This document shows, in pieces, positions 46,600 through 58,876 of a stretch of 64,000 bases of DNA; position 1 is the stretch's first letter, and each line of letters starts with the position of its first letter. Origin of the DNA: Budorcas taxicolor (taxonomy: Eukaryota > Chordata > Mammalia > Artiodactyla > Bovidae). The notes beneath the pieces are model-generated. The model worked only from the letters and a program-made list of their open reading frames with translations, searched no databases and was not told where the DNA came from. The position numbers and the translations under genes are program-made. The DNA is taken from NCBI RefSeq assembly GCF_023091745.1, contig NC_068930.1, positions 4,424,262 through 4,488,261 of the forward strand, written 5' to 3'.

Positions 46600-47340
46600 T
46601 TTTTAATATTTATACTTTTATGCAGGTAAAATTTATATAGTTAAATGCATGCATCTTAATTGTGTAATTCAATGAGTTTTCTTAAAAGTATATACCCATG
46701 TAACTGTTATTATTCAGGAGGTAGAATGTTTTTATTACTTGAGAACTTCCTCTACTGCTTCCTTCCTCCTAAGCCTAATTCTCATAGGAGACAATATTCT
46801 GATTTCTATCATCATAGATTAGTTTTACCTGTTCTTGCAATTAATTAAATTGAATCACACAGTATATGTCTGACTTCTTCCACTCATCATAATGATATTG
46901 AGATTTATACATATTATTCCCTGTACCAGTAAGTTTAAATTTTTTCTGTTTAATTGTAGACTAATATTCCATTGAATGGGACTATTACAGTTTGTTATTC
47001 ATTTTCCTGTTGATGGGCATGAGGGTTGTTTCCAGTTTTTAGCTATTTTGAATATGTTGGCAAATCTTTTATGCAATTACCTAAAAATGTAATTTGCTTG
47101 ATTGTAAGATATAGTTTGCTTAATTTTATGAGAAACTGTCAAAGAGTTTTCTAAATAGGTGGAAACTTGTCATACTCACCACCTGTGATATATGATATTT
47201 TCTACTATTCATCACCACCATCATTTGAAGTTGTCATTCTTGTACTCACTTGAGTAAGTATGAGATGCTATCTTATTGTGACTTCAGTTTGCAGTTTGGT
47301 CACTTAAGAAGATAAATTTTTATAAGATTAGCTGCCAGTC
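46600..47340 (-). mobile_element. Old L1 3' end
   Basis: GTTTAATTGTAGACTAATATTCCATTG and CTGTTGATGGGCATGAGGGT are the reversed phrases at the ORF2/3'UTR border of old L1. Shorter key block: GTAGACTAATATTCCATTG. Confidence 0.6.
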
Positions 47341-47614
47341 ATAAATCTTCTGTTTAATTTTTCCTAAAATTTTATCTATTATTTTGAAATAATTTAAAAA
47401 TTATTTCAGGACTTACAGGACATTTTCAAAAATAGTACAGAGAATACTTGTATATTCTTTACCCTGATTTTCTAATCTTAACATCTTATATAACCATTAT
47501 TACAATATTAATACTTATAGCAGTCTTTGAAATATGTAAATACTATTGGTTAGTCTGAAGATCATAATTTTATTTTATTGTTTATCCCTTGGATGTTCAT
47601 CACATTGTTTTTTT

Positions 47615-48331
47615 AATTAATCAATTTATTTTAATTGGAAGCTATTTACAATATCGTGGTGGTTTCTGCCATACATCAACATCAATCAGCCATGGGTGCA
47701 CATGTGTCCCTCCATCCTGAACCCCCCTCCCACGTCCCTCCCCATCCCATCCCTCTGGGTTGTCCCAAAGCATCAGCTTTGGGTGCCCTGATCATGCATC
47801 GAACTTCCAATGGTAGTCTACATATGGTAATATACATCTTTCAATGTTGTTCTTTTAAACCATCCCACTCTTGCCTTCTCCCACATAGTCCAAAAGTCTG
47901 TTCTTTACATCTGTCTCTTTTGCTGCCTTGCATATAAGATTGTCATTACCATCTTTCTAAATTCCATATATAGGAATTAGTATATTGTATTAGTGTTTCT
48001 CTTTCTGACTTAACTTCACTCCGTATAATAGGCTCCAGTTTCATCCATCTCATTAGAACTGACTCAAATGTGTTCCTTTTCATAGCTGAGTAACATTCCA
48101 TTGTGTATGTGTACCACAACTTCCTTATCCATTCATCTGTAGATGGGCATCTAGATTGCTTCCATGTCCTAGCAATTGTAAATAGTGCTGCAGTGAACAT
48201 TGGGGTACATGTATCTCTTTCAATTCTGGTTTCCTTGGTGTGTATGCCCATCAGTGAGGTTGCTGGATCATATGGCAGTTCTATTTCCAGTTTTTTAAGG
48301 AATCTCCACTCTGTTCTCCATAGCAGCTGTT
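47615..48331 (-). mobile_element. L1 3' end, 5'-truncated
   Basis: Same family as the L1 at 17146-25708. GCCATACATCAACATCAATC, TTTTGCTGCCTTGCATATAA and the ORF2 C-terminus in 47946-48251 (GIHTKETRIERDTCTPMFTA, SPTDEWIRKLWYT-like) align directly. It stops at CTCCATAGCAGCTGT where the BovB begins. Confidence 0.85.
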
Positions 48332-49745
48332 CAATTCAGTTCAGTCCCTCAGTCATGTCCAAATCTTTGTGACCCCATGGACTACAGCACACCAAGCTTC
48401 CTTGTCCCTCACCAACTCCTGGAGCTTGCTCAAACTCATGTCTGTCGAGTCAGTGATGCCATCCAACCATCTCATCCTCTGTCGTCCCCTTCTCCTCCTG
48501 CCTTCAATCTTCCCCAGCATCAGGGTCTTTTCCAGTGAGTCAGTTCCTCACATCAGGTGGCCCAAGTATTGGAGTTTCAACTTCAGCATCAGTCCTTCCA
48601 ATAAATATTCAGGACTGATTTCCTTTAGGATGGACTGGTTTGATCTCCTTGCAGTCCAAGGGACTCTCAAGAGTCTTCTCCAACAACACAGTTCAAAAGC
48701 ATCAATTCTTTGATGCTTAGCTTTCTTTATAGTCAAATTCTCACATCCATACATGACTACTGGAAAAACCATAGCTTTGACTAGATGAACCTTTGTCTGC
48801 AAAGTACTGTCTCTGCTTTTTAATATGCTGTCTAGGTTGGTCGTAGCTTTTCTTCCAAGAAGCAAGTGTCTTTTAATTTCATGGCTGTAGTCACCATTTG
48901 CAGTGATTTGGAGCCCAAAAAATAAACTCTGTCATTTTTCACCATCTATTTTCCATGAAGTTATAGGACCAGAGGCCATGATCTTGGTTTTCTGAATGTT
49001 GAGTTTTAAGCATATTTTTCACTCTCTTCTTTCATTTTTATCAAGAGACTCTTTAGTTCCTTTTCACTTTCTGCCATAAGGGTGGTGTCACCTGCATAAA
49101 TGAAGTTGTTGATATTACTCCTGGCAGTCTTGATTCCAGCTTGTGCTTCATCCAGCCCGGCATTTCGTGTCATGTCCTCTGCATATAAGTTAAATCAGCA
49201 GGATGATAGTATACAGCCTTGATGTACTCCTTTCCCAATTTGAAACCAGTCCATTGTTCCATGTCCGGGTCTAACTGTTGCTTCTTGACCTGCGTACAGG
49301 TTTCTCAGGAGACACATGAGGTGGTCTAGTATTCCCGTCTCTAAGAATTTTCCAGTTTGTTGTGATCCACATCATCAGTGGTTTAGTCAGTGAAGCAGAA
49401 GTAGATGTTTTTGTGGGACTCTCTTGCTGTTTCTATGATTCAGCAGATGTTGGCAGTTGAATTTCTGATTCCTCTGCCTTTTCTAAATCCAGCTTGTACA
49501 TCTGGAAGCTCTCAGGTCATGTCCTGTTGAAGTCTAGCTTGAAGGATTTTGATCATTACCTTGCTAGCATGTGAAATGACCACAATTGTGGTTTTGTTTG
49601 AACATTCTTTGTGATTGAAATGAAAGTGACCTTTTCCAGTCCTGTGTCCACTGCTGAGTTTTCTAAATTCACTGCGTATTGACTGCAGCACTTTAACAGC
49701 ATCATCTTTTAGGATTTTAATTGGCTCCACTGGAATTCCATCACT
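48332..49745 (-). mobile_element. BovB, 1.4 kb, decayed
   Basis: From CAATTCAGTTCAGTCCCTCA through the C-terminal frame 48548-48865 (YGCENLTIKKAKHQRIDAFE) to the start of reverse transcriptase in 49512-49730. The catalytic block near 49080-49110 is interrupted (the plus strand shows CACCTGCATAAATGAAG). No clear target duplication. Confidence 0.88.
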
Positions 49746-50571
49746 GGATAAAATGCTTTAAAGCTTCTTTGTAGTTTTCTTTCAATCTCATGGATTTTGT
49801 ACAATTTTATAAAATCTGATTCTATGGTATATACCCTTAATGGAGTCAATTCAATTTTATCTTCCTGTGGATTGCAATCATCTTATTTTTCTACTGAAAG
49901 CTCTTTTTAAATCTCTGGTATATTATTTTGAAAAAAATTTCGTTGCATTATATTTTTAAAGTTAATATCACTTTTTAGATGAGATATTATAATCTTATTC
50001 TCATTTATATGACAGACAGTGCTGTTTTTATTTGCATATGCCATTTTATAATCCTCTTGTTTTAAAATGACTTATGGTGTTTTATATGATTTTAATCTGT
50101 TTTTATGTAACTTGTATTTCCTCCCTTTTACTCATTTAGAAGATACATTGAATGTGTGTTTTGCTTAGGTTACATACATACCTTTAAATTATATGTTGAG
50201 GCAAACATATATTTTAATTTGATCAACTTAATAGAGGCTTTCTTTTTTGAAAGAAGAAAATATCACATATCTAGGGTGTGCCTTCTAATTATTATCTCCC
50301 AGAAATGGACAGGTATTTGGAATTCAGTGTCAGGTTGCCTATTTTAGGACAAGGGGAGTCTTGGTCACTGTACTCCTCTTTCCCTTCTAACCCAACTTTG
50401 GGAACCCAAGGAGCACTTAGTCCACCCTCCATCCCTGCCCCTGATCCTGAAGAGCCCTGCTCATACACTGCACTCCTTGCTCAGTGGTCACAACTGTCCA
50501 CTGGGAAGCAGCATTGACTGCTTTCCTGTGAATGATCCCATTATTTACCTGCTAAGTCTAAGTCGCTTCAT
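49746..50571. other. AT-rich stretch without recognised feature
   Basis: No repeat or gene recognised. 50340-50520 is less AT-rich, with short frames that lack any domain. Confidence 0.5.
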
Positions 50572-50712
50572 GAAAGTGAAAAGTGAAAGTGAAGTCACTC
50601 AGTCGTGTCCGACTCCTAGCGACCTCATGGACTACAGCCCACCAGGCTCCTCCATCCATGGGATTTTCCAGGCAAGAGTACTGGAGTGGGGTGCCAGTGC
50701 CTTCTCTATTCC
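50572..50712 (-). mobile_element. Bov-tA SINE, truncated
   Basis: GTGAAGTCACTCAGTCGTGT to TACTGGAGTGGGGTGCCAGT; the tRNA-like head is missing. Confidence 0.88.
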
Positions 50713-50850
50713 CACCACCTCCATGCCACAGTATTGTAGCAGCCAAGAGTAGAGAAGAGACTTGTATGATACTGTATGATAGCACTTAAGTGCCATTTAA
50801 AAACAATATGAATGAATGCACATGCAAAATAAAAACAAACTCACAGATTT

Positions 50851-51056
50851 AGGGGCTTCATTGGTGGCTCACTGATGAAGAGCCTGCCTGCCAGTGCAGG
50901 AGATGTGGGTTCAATCCTTGGGTCAGAATGATCCCCTGGAAGAGGAAATGGCAACCCACTCCAGTATTCTTGCCTGGAGAATCTCATGGACAGGGGGATC
51001 CTGACAGGATACAGTCCATGGGGTCACAAAGAGTCAGACATGACTTAGCATCTACA
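50851..51056 (+). mobile_element. Bov-tA SINE
   Basis: Head GGGGCTTCATTGGTGGCTCA, B-box-like GGGTTCAATCC, tail GAGTCAGACATGACTTAGCA. Confidence 0.92.
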
Positions 51057-53790
51057 CAGATGGATTCCTTATTCATGTAATAAAATAATAACTATAACAA
51101 TAAATGTTTTTATTATTAAGTGCACAATTAAAGGTGGTAGGGTGTGTGCTGAAATATTTGTAAATCTTGAACTTTAAAAATTTTCCAGTTAACCCATATG
51201 TTTTAGAATAGTACAAATTTGACATACAATATATGTAATTATTTTATATATGTGTCTAGATTGTGAACATATGCATACTGCCTTTCTCAAATTGCTCTTT
51301 TAAATAATAAATGTCTTCATAAACAGATAAAGCAACTTGGAGTGAACAGATACTGGGAACAGCAACAATAATGGTAGTCATTATAGTAACTGATTGAGGC
51401 AAAATTTGAACCCAGATATATCTTAACTGCAGAACTGTTTACTTAGCCATTTGACCTTGATTCTGTCCACATCTTGCTTCATTTTGTTGGCATAATCTCA
51501 GATTTTAATCTCCTAGTTACATATGCATTTATATACCTATCTTTAATATTAATATCTTTACAAATATATTACACAAAGTCAAATTAGTGAATTTATTTCA
51601 TCATTGGATTCTGTTTTGAAGTACCAGATACACTGTGTAATCAACAATAATTACATGTCAAAGAGAATTTGATTGTCACCTCTTGCTCCATGGTACTTCC
51701 TTCACATCACTTTTATCTTCTTTCCCCCATTGGAAGTAGTATATTCTCAAAAAGAACTGTTCAAGAAGCACTCTGGAAATAGTATAATTCCTCAGTCTTG
51801 ATATTATTAGTCGCTCTTTGTGTTTCCTCATAATAACCTTGATTAGTCATATCTCTTGCTTGTAAGGGAAAGATATACTACGCAATACCTTATAAGGAAA
51901 AAAGGAAATTCTTAAGCTTCTATAACCATGATGAGTCTAGCTTCAATCTCTGTGGAATCCAGGAGTCCAGGATCTAAAGAAGCATCTGACTTCTGCTCAT
52001 TTCTCATCTCTTGGTTATGTTTCTTGGCTTTAATTCTGCATCTTTTTTATTTAGATGACTGGCCAAAAAAAAAATAAGTTCTAAAGTCAGTTTATCTATT
52101 TTTCAATTTGAGTAAAATGTGAACTTTTTTCTCCCCTTTTCTATGTAGAAGTCCAAGAGTGGAGACGTGGGCCTGACTTGAGTCACTAAGATGTTCACTG
52201 ACTCAAAAAGAGGAACTATGAGTAGTCTGGTTATATCTCCAGTGGAGGTAGGGTACCTCATGATTATCAGCTCTTCCAATACCTCATAGTCTAGAAGAGA
52301 ATGTCCTCTAAGAGAAAGGGAAATGGAGTTAGCTGCAAAAATGGCCAGGCAGCTGTAAAGTTTAAATGCGACTACCTGCCACCAGTGTGCCAAGTGTGCT
52401 AATGCAAGCCTTTATGACCATGTATGTCAATAATTACCACAGGCTTACATTATCAAACAGTCCTACATATCACCAAATATGCGCTATAACCTGATAGACA
52501 ACATGAAGGACTCCCTCCCTGCTAGAGTATGTTCAGTGATCAAAAGAGTTCAGTTTTCTAGGGGCTTTAAAAGATATATGATGACAGTAGTTGGAGAGTT
52601 CCTTCTTTACGGACTATTATGACTTAAAAAATCCTTCTATCAGGACTTCAGGGATAGGCTTTATATTTCAGATTTGTATATGCAGTCCTCTTGAAGCACA
52701 TAAGCAATTTGATTGAGGAGACATCTTGAGATATGAAACATAATTGGGCACTATTATTTATCATGATATTTAAATCAAGACTCTACCTTTAGAGAAAAAG
52801 TAGTTCTTTCTGTCTTGGCCTCAGGCTGCTGAAATGAGTAATAATGCATCACTTATTTCCTGAGGCAATAACCTCCTAAACGGACTCTTTTAAGGGTCAG
52901 TGATTCAGGAAATAAGTGTACATCTGGAGGTGTTGGTGAAGATTTCTCATCTCATTCTGACTTGGAAAGAATATGGCTATCGCAAATTTTCTACTTTCAT
53001 GACCATTTGACCTTCAGATTCCTGCATTTTATATGCAGAAAAGACTCTACAAAGCTGTGTGCTATTCCTTGCTCTTAAAAGAGCAGCTTGGGATGGCATT
53101 TATTTCATTGTGGCGGCACCATGTGGCTGACTACCACACTGTTAACATTATTACATTTTTTGATAAAGAGCCAAAGACTTCAGGTCATGAATATCCAGAA
53201 AGCTATGTTAATGCACTGCATTGGTATAATCTCAAAATTATTGGCAATTTTCCATTAGAAAGCCCAACCAGTTAGACACGGAATATAAGAGTATGGTAGA
53301 ACTTCCTCAAAGGAACTAGGGAGTAAAGAATGTAATATACGTTAGGCACACAAATTATTATTTTTTGCCTTGATTCCTTTCCACTGAAATATGTGTGAGT
53401 TCCCAACCTCCACCCTAACTGCTCATCCTTCATCTCAGTGAGGCTCTTTTCAGGCTATTGTAGAATTGAGTATATAAAATTAAATTAATATTTCTCTTCC
53501 TAGCACTTACAAAATAAAAGAAACAAACTTGGGAAAGAAACTGTGTCTCTAATATATAATAGAAATAGGACATTAGCCTGTACTACAAATGGAAAGGTTT
53601 CATCCACCTAAATGAAAGTAGTACCAGTTGAAGGAAAACACTGGAGACCATTCATTTCTCTAATTGCAATTAGAGTACTGATTTTTAAATTTTATTTGCA
53701 GACAGATAAATGCAGTATTAACAACTCTTAGAAGAAGCAGCTACTTCTGTTCTGAGTAGACCATAGGGAAAGCAATACCAACTGCGTGTT
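51057..53790. other. Unassigned stretch, 2.7 kb
   Basis: AT-rich to about 51950, then more balanced composition to 53300. Frames at 52103-52393 (minus) and 53033-53275 (plus) are under 100 codons and show no known domain. I see no SINE or BovB. The second half may be a very old retroelement or unique sequence; I cannot tell which. Confidence 0.45.
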
Positions 53791-54582
53791 CAGTCAGTTC
53801 AGTTCAGTCGCTCAGTCGTGTCCGACTCTTTGCAACCCCATGAATTGCAGCACGCCAGGCCTCCTTGTCCATCACCAACTCCCGGAGTTCACTCAGACTC
53901 ATGTCCATTGAGTCAGTGATGCCATCCAGCCATCTCATCTTCTGTCGTCCCCTTCTCCTCCTGCCCCATCCCTCCCAGCATAAGAGTCTCCAATGAGTCA
54001 ACTCTTCACATGAGGTGGCCAAAGTACTGGAGTTTCAGCTTTAGCATTATTCCTTCCAAAGAAATCCCAGGGCTGATCTCCTTCAGAATGGACTGGTTGG
54101 ATCTCCTTGCAGTCCAAGGGACTCTCAAGAGTCTTCTCCAACACCACAGTTCAAAAGCATCAATTCTTCAGTGCTCAGCTTTCTTCACAGTCCAACTCTC
54201 ACATCTATACATGACCACTGGAAAAACCATAGTCTTGACTAGACGGACCTTTGTTGGCAAAGTAATGTCTCTGCTTTTCAATATCCTATCTATGTTGGTC
54301 ATAACTTTTCTTCCAAGGAGTAAGTGTCTTCTAATTTCATGGCTGCAGTCACCATCTGCAATGATTTTGGAGCCCAAAAAAGTAAAGTCTGACACTGTTT
54401 CCACTGTTTCTCCATCTATTTCCCATTAAGTGATGGGACCAGATGCCATGATCTTCGTTTTCTGAATGTTGAGCTTTAAGCCAATTTTTTCACTCACCAC
54501 TTTCACTTTCATCAAGAGGCTTTTGAGTTCCTCTTCACTTTCTGCCATTAGGGTGGTGTCATCTGCATATCTGAGGTTATTG
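53791..54582 (-). mobile_element. BovB with target-site duplication
   Basis: A 792-bp BovB flanked by 11-bp repeats AACTGCGTGTT (53780-53790 and 54583-54593). It is truncated right at the reverse-transcriptase block (plus strand ATCTGCATATCTGAGGTTAT). The minus frame 54168-54404 holds ITLPTKVRLVKTMVFPVVMY. Confidence 0.93.
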
Positions 54583-54593
54583 AACTGCGTGTT

Positions 54594-56283
54594 ATATTTA
54601 TACAATTTAAGATGGCAGGGCTCAGTATTTTCTGTCTCTGACCTCTAACTGAGAATACTGCTCTAGACAGCATACCTGGTGTCAGACCACAGGGAAACCT
54701 CTTCAGCATGTTCCAAGCTCTTCTAGGTAATATTGACCTTCCTCTTCCCGGGTTTAGGGGACAATTAGATTCATCATTAACAAAATTAGAAGCATAATTT
54801 GAGAAAAAGTTAGAAAAAAATATTATCTATGTAAAACTTCAGGGAGAAGTTATGTCATCATTCTTAGACTTCTTTGTAATTTTGTTTAGTTACTGTTTTT
54901 ATTTGAATTACTGTCAATGTTTGTTTCATCCTTGATAAACTGTAAGCTGGAGACTGTCTTTTTCATATTAAGATACTAGTACTTCTCATACTTTTCTGGT
55001 CATGGTATGTGTTCAGTAAATGCAGTGATTAAAGAAATGGGCAATTATATGTATTACATATGTTATATATATACACAAAAAGCTATATATAGATTCAAGA
55101 ATATGCAACTGCATACATACACATATACATTATTCTTTTAATCTGATGTGAGTTTTAGTGAGTATGAACAAATGTGTAAAGTTCAAAGGATATAATGAAG
55201 AAAGATAATTTGAGGTTAGTGTCAGAGATACAGGTATGATATAGACGACAGGAGTGCATTAACAACTTCACGTTGTCTGTCAGCACTATGCTGCGTTCCA
55301 TGAAATCAGCCAGAGGGAGGATTATGCTCTTCTTATGTCTAGTACAGTAGTGGGCATAGAGTACATGCTATAGCAGTGCTTATCTATTGGATAAATTACC
55401 AAAAAGGTGAATGACTGAGTGAATGGACAAAGGATTTGTCCCCTACCTGCTGTGGGAAGTTTCTTTTAGTTTTTCCATGAAAGAGACAACTGTACCTGGA
55501 GAGAACCCATAGCTAAAATAATGATGAGATTTCATTTTGGAGGTCATGATGGGTCTTTTCTTAGCCCATCTTAAAAAGATTACAAACATAATGCTATATG
55601 TGCTTAAACTGATACAGTTCCTTCCTTTGGAAGGGTTATTTGTTGTTTGATTAATATTATACATTGAATGAGCAAATAAATGCAGAAGTAGATGTGATAA
55701 GGCTATCCTTTTATTACCACTTAATGAAATTTTGCTATGTACCAGCCTCATGTTTACTCTGTATCTATTGTCATCTTTCTTATATAATCTATGTATGTAC
55801 ATCTAGGTATGGCTTACATCCACTTAAAGAGAAACTCCAGTGTTTAGAGCTCAAGGAAGGTGTCTTGGGACATATTGCCCTAGTGACAGAGCAGCCACCT
55901 CTACAGCAGCTGGGTAGAATGCCTACTCCAATAAAAATATAAGCTTACTGCCTCACAAACTCCACCTACTTTTTCTCTGCCCTTTAAATCCCTGATTCTG
56001 GCTGAGATGTAATAGGCATTAAATGGTTATGGTCCACTTTCATGCCTTGTCTCCAGATACTCAGAAACCTCTAAAATTAAAAAATCAGAAAACTAAAACT
56101 ATAGAACGGTTTATTTTATATAGTTACTAAATAACCAGAAATAAGCTGAAGTGTAAGAAAGTAAGGGAGTATGTCACTTAATGAAATCATATGTAGGGAG
56201 GAAAAACACTGAGGGGGAGAAAACAATGTAAGAATCATCAACATAAACACTATTTTTATTGAACCAATCTATTCTAGCCCCTG
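54594..56283. other. Unassigned AT-rich stretch
   Basis: No repeat or gene recognised. The minus frame 55443-55802 (119 codons) and the overlapping plus frame 55664-55942 lack domains and look like chance. Confidence 0.45.
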
Positions 56284-56486
56284 TGTGTTCAATCACTTAG
56301 TTGTGCTTGACTTTTTGAGACCCTATGGACTCCTTTGTCCTTGGAATTTTCTAGGCAAGAATACTGGAGTGGGTTGCCATTTCCTACTCCAGAGGTTCTT
56401 CCCAACCCAGGGATCGAACCTATGTTTCCTGCATCTTCTGCACTGGAAAGTGGATTTTTCACCACTAAGATCACCTGGGAAGCCCC
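56284..56486 (-). mobile_element. Bov-tA SINE, old
   Basis: GTTCAATCACTTAGTTGTGC to AAGATCACCTGGGAAGCCCC; more diverged than the other SINEs here. Confidence 0.85.
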
Positions 56487-56603
56487 TATGGTTGCTGCTT
56501 AATATAATCCTACCATGTCATCTTTAGAGCACACCTAGATATTATTTTCTCCACCACAAAAAAAAATATTTAAGGTAAATAATTACCAAGTAGCATATAT
56601 ATT

Positions 56604-56814
56604 AGTGTCTTTCCTGGTGGCTCAGATGGTAAAGTGTCTGCCTACAATGCAGGAAACCTGGGTTTGATCCCTGGGTTGGGAAGATCCCCTGGAGAAGGAA
56701 ACGGCAACCCACTCCAGTACTCTTGCCTGGAAAATCCCATGGACAGAGGAGCCTGGTAGGCTATAGTCCACGGGGTCACAAAGAGTCGGACATGACTGAG
56801 CGACTTCACTTCAC
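56604..56814 (+). mobile_element. Bov-tA SINE with target-site duplication
   Basis: Flanked by 13-bp repeats TAGCATATATATT (56591-56603 and 56815-56827). Head TTTCCTGGTGGCTCAGATGG, tail GAGTCGGACATGACTGAGCG. Confidence 0.94.
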
Positions 56815-56827
56815 TAGCATATATATT

Positions 56828-58666
56828 TGTCTTAACTTTGAACTTCTGGATTCAAAGCCTACATTCTCGGATATCAATCTGCGTACCAGCATAGAATATG
56901 CTTTAAATTCATCTATTCACCCTAAAAATATTTGTGGATCATGTAGTATGAGGAAGTTTCTCTTCTAGGAAGTGGAGAAATAGCTGTGAGCAAGATTGTA
57001 AGCGTCCCTGCAATCATGGAAATAGAATATATTAGTAGGTACAGTTGCATATTCATTAAGGAAATGAGTGCTAGAATAGATTTCCTGGATTCCAGTTCGC
57101 ATTCACTGTAGTTTCCTGCTTGTCTCTCTAGTGAGTGGAAGTGAGATGTGCCAGCCATTACCAAAATTAAAAGAGATGATAACATCTGGCACATTATGTG
57201 TTCAGTAAAAATTGCTTGTGACTTTTTGAGAAAACGTACATTTTAAAATAATTGATTACATTACATATAGCAAATGCTGGCTCCTGAAAAATATCACCAA
57301 AACTTGTTCCTTTTAAGACAGTAAGAGCCCACCTTGGCAGAGTCTCAGGAGTATATCACAGAGGGCAGTACACTCTGAAATTTCACTGGAGTTAGATCTT
57401 TTCATTGTGGGAACTTGAGAAAGTAAGCAATACAGAGTTCCCCTTGAGTGGTAAGGCTTGGATTCTAACATCAAGATCTAATTTTTTTTTTCTTCTAGGA
57501 TTAAATTATCTGAGGATCTCTTCTTAGAGGGGAAACTGATGGGTCAAAATACAACCTGGGTGATGTCCGAAAGTATACTGATGGCAGAACTTAGTTTATC
57601 AAGGTAGCAGATTCCTCCAGTGTGCAGGATGTTACCAAGAAGCTTTTGCTTCACTAATCCAATACCAGTCTTTCAGAACTACACAGTGATCTGTTTAAAG
57701 CCAAAATACCCCTAGGAGATTGTCAAATATTTTTTTAATGTCTCAGTGTTACTGATCAAGAATCTTTTAGTGCTAGAAAATAAATGTTGTAATATCAATA
57801 TCATTGATAGATCTAAAGCAAAAATAGTGAATTTTATGAAATCTGAGAAAATTAGACACCTCCAAGTAGATATTGTTTGCTCTGTAGTTCTCATCAAATT
57901 CTATTCCTGTGAAAGTTCAGTTACAAAAGCTGACTTCCACCAAAGACCTGCCAGTATTGTTTTCATAGACATAGGAAACTCCTTTACCAGATATGACAGG
58001 ATAGTCATTTTAGATTTCTGTCTATCTAGTATGTTGTTATGTTTGCCTTGTCTTCAGTGGTTGGGCCTCAAGTTTCTGATTCATTTCAAAGAATTGAAAC
58101 CAAGAGAAATTGGGTGGCTCACCATGGAAAATGTGTACAAATTCAACAATCAGTTTGATTATATGCTTTAATGCTTCACACATAAATTATGTGTTATGTG
58201 TTTTTATTAGACTCGTACTAAGGAGTGATTACATGCAAAATAAGTAAAGTAATATAAATAATAAATGCCTTATAAGTAACATAATTAAATGTAACCAAAA
58301 CCTTAAACCAGGTAGATAAGAAAATAAACAATGAAGGAATACAAATTAAACCATGACAGTTTGTCATATTTTTCTGTGGATCTTAAGGAGAAGCCATTTC
58401 TTTCCAAAGAATATCTGCTTCTAATGGATTCCTAAGACTTCTTAGCTTGAGGTCTCCAGTAATGATTTAAGATGGTTTAGCCCTCTTTGACTGAAAGACA
58501 TCACACTTAAGTATCAACCTCGTGAAATTTTACTTCTGCACCAGCCTCACCAGCCTCAACAGTACTTGATAAGGCTCTTTTTCTCCCAGAGTTTGAAGGC
58601 TATTTTTCTCTCCCAAATTTTAGAGCAGAGCTCCAGAATTTAACAGTTGATTAAGAGAATATTAGG
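56828..58666. other. Unassigned stretch with one 141-codon frame
   Basis: The plus frame 57746-58171 has 141 codons, no ATG near its start and no known domain. A pyrimidine-rich acceptor-like tract ends at 57499 (TTTTTTTTTCTTCTAG). No repeat recognised. Confidence 0.4.
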
Positions 58667-58876
58667 GCTTCCCTGGTGGCTCATATGGTAAAGAATCTGC
58701 CTGCAATGTGGGAGTCCCAGGTTTGATCCCTGGGTTGGAAGGATCCCCTGGAGAAGCAACTGGCTTACCCAATCCAGTATTCCTGCCTGGAGAATTCCAT
58801 GGGCAGAGGAGCCTCGTGAACAACAATCTACAGAGTCATAAAGTCACAAAAGACTGAGAGACTAACACTTTCACTT
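58667..58876 (+). mobile_element. Bov-tA SINE
   Basis: Head AGGGCTTCCCTGGTGGCTCA, B-box-like GGTTTGATCCC, degraded tail ACAAAAGACTGAGAGACTAA. Confidence 0.92.

Noticed and set aside
40464..58876. tRNA genes, from the tRNA-like heads
   Set aside because: The heads belong to Bov-tA SINEs, with BovA tails and target duplications, not to functional tRNA genes.
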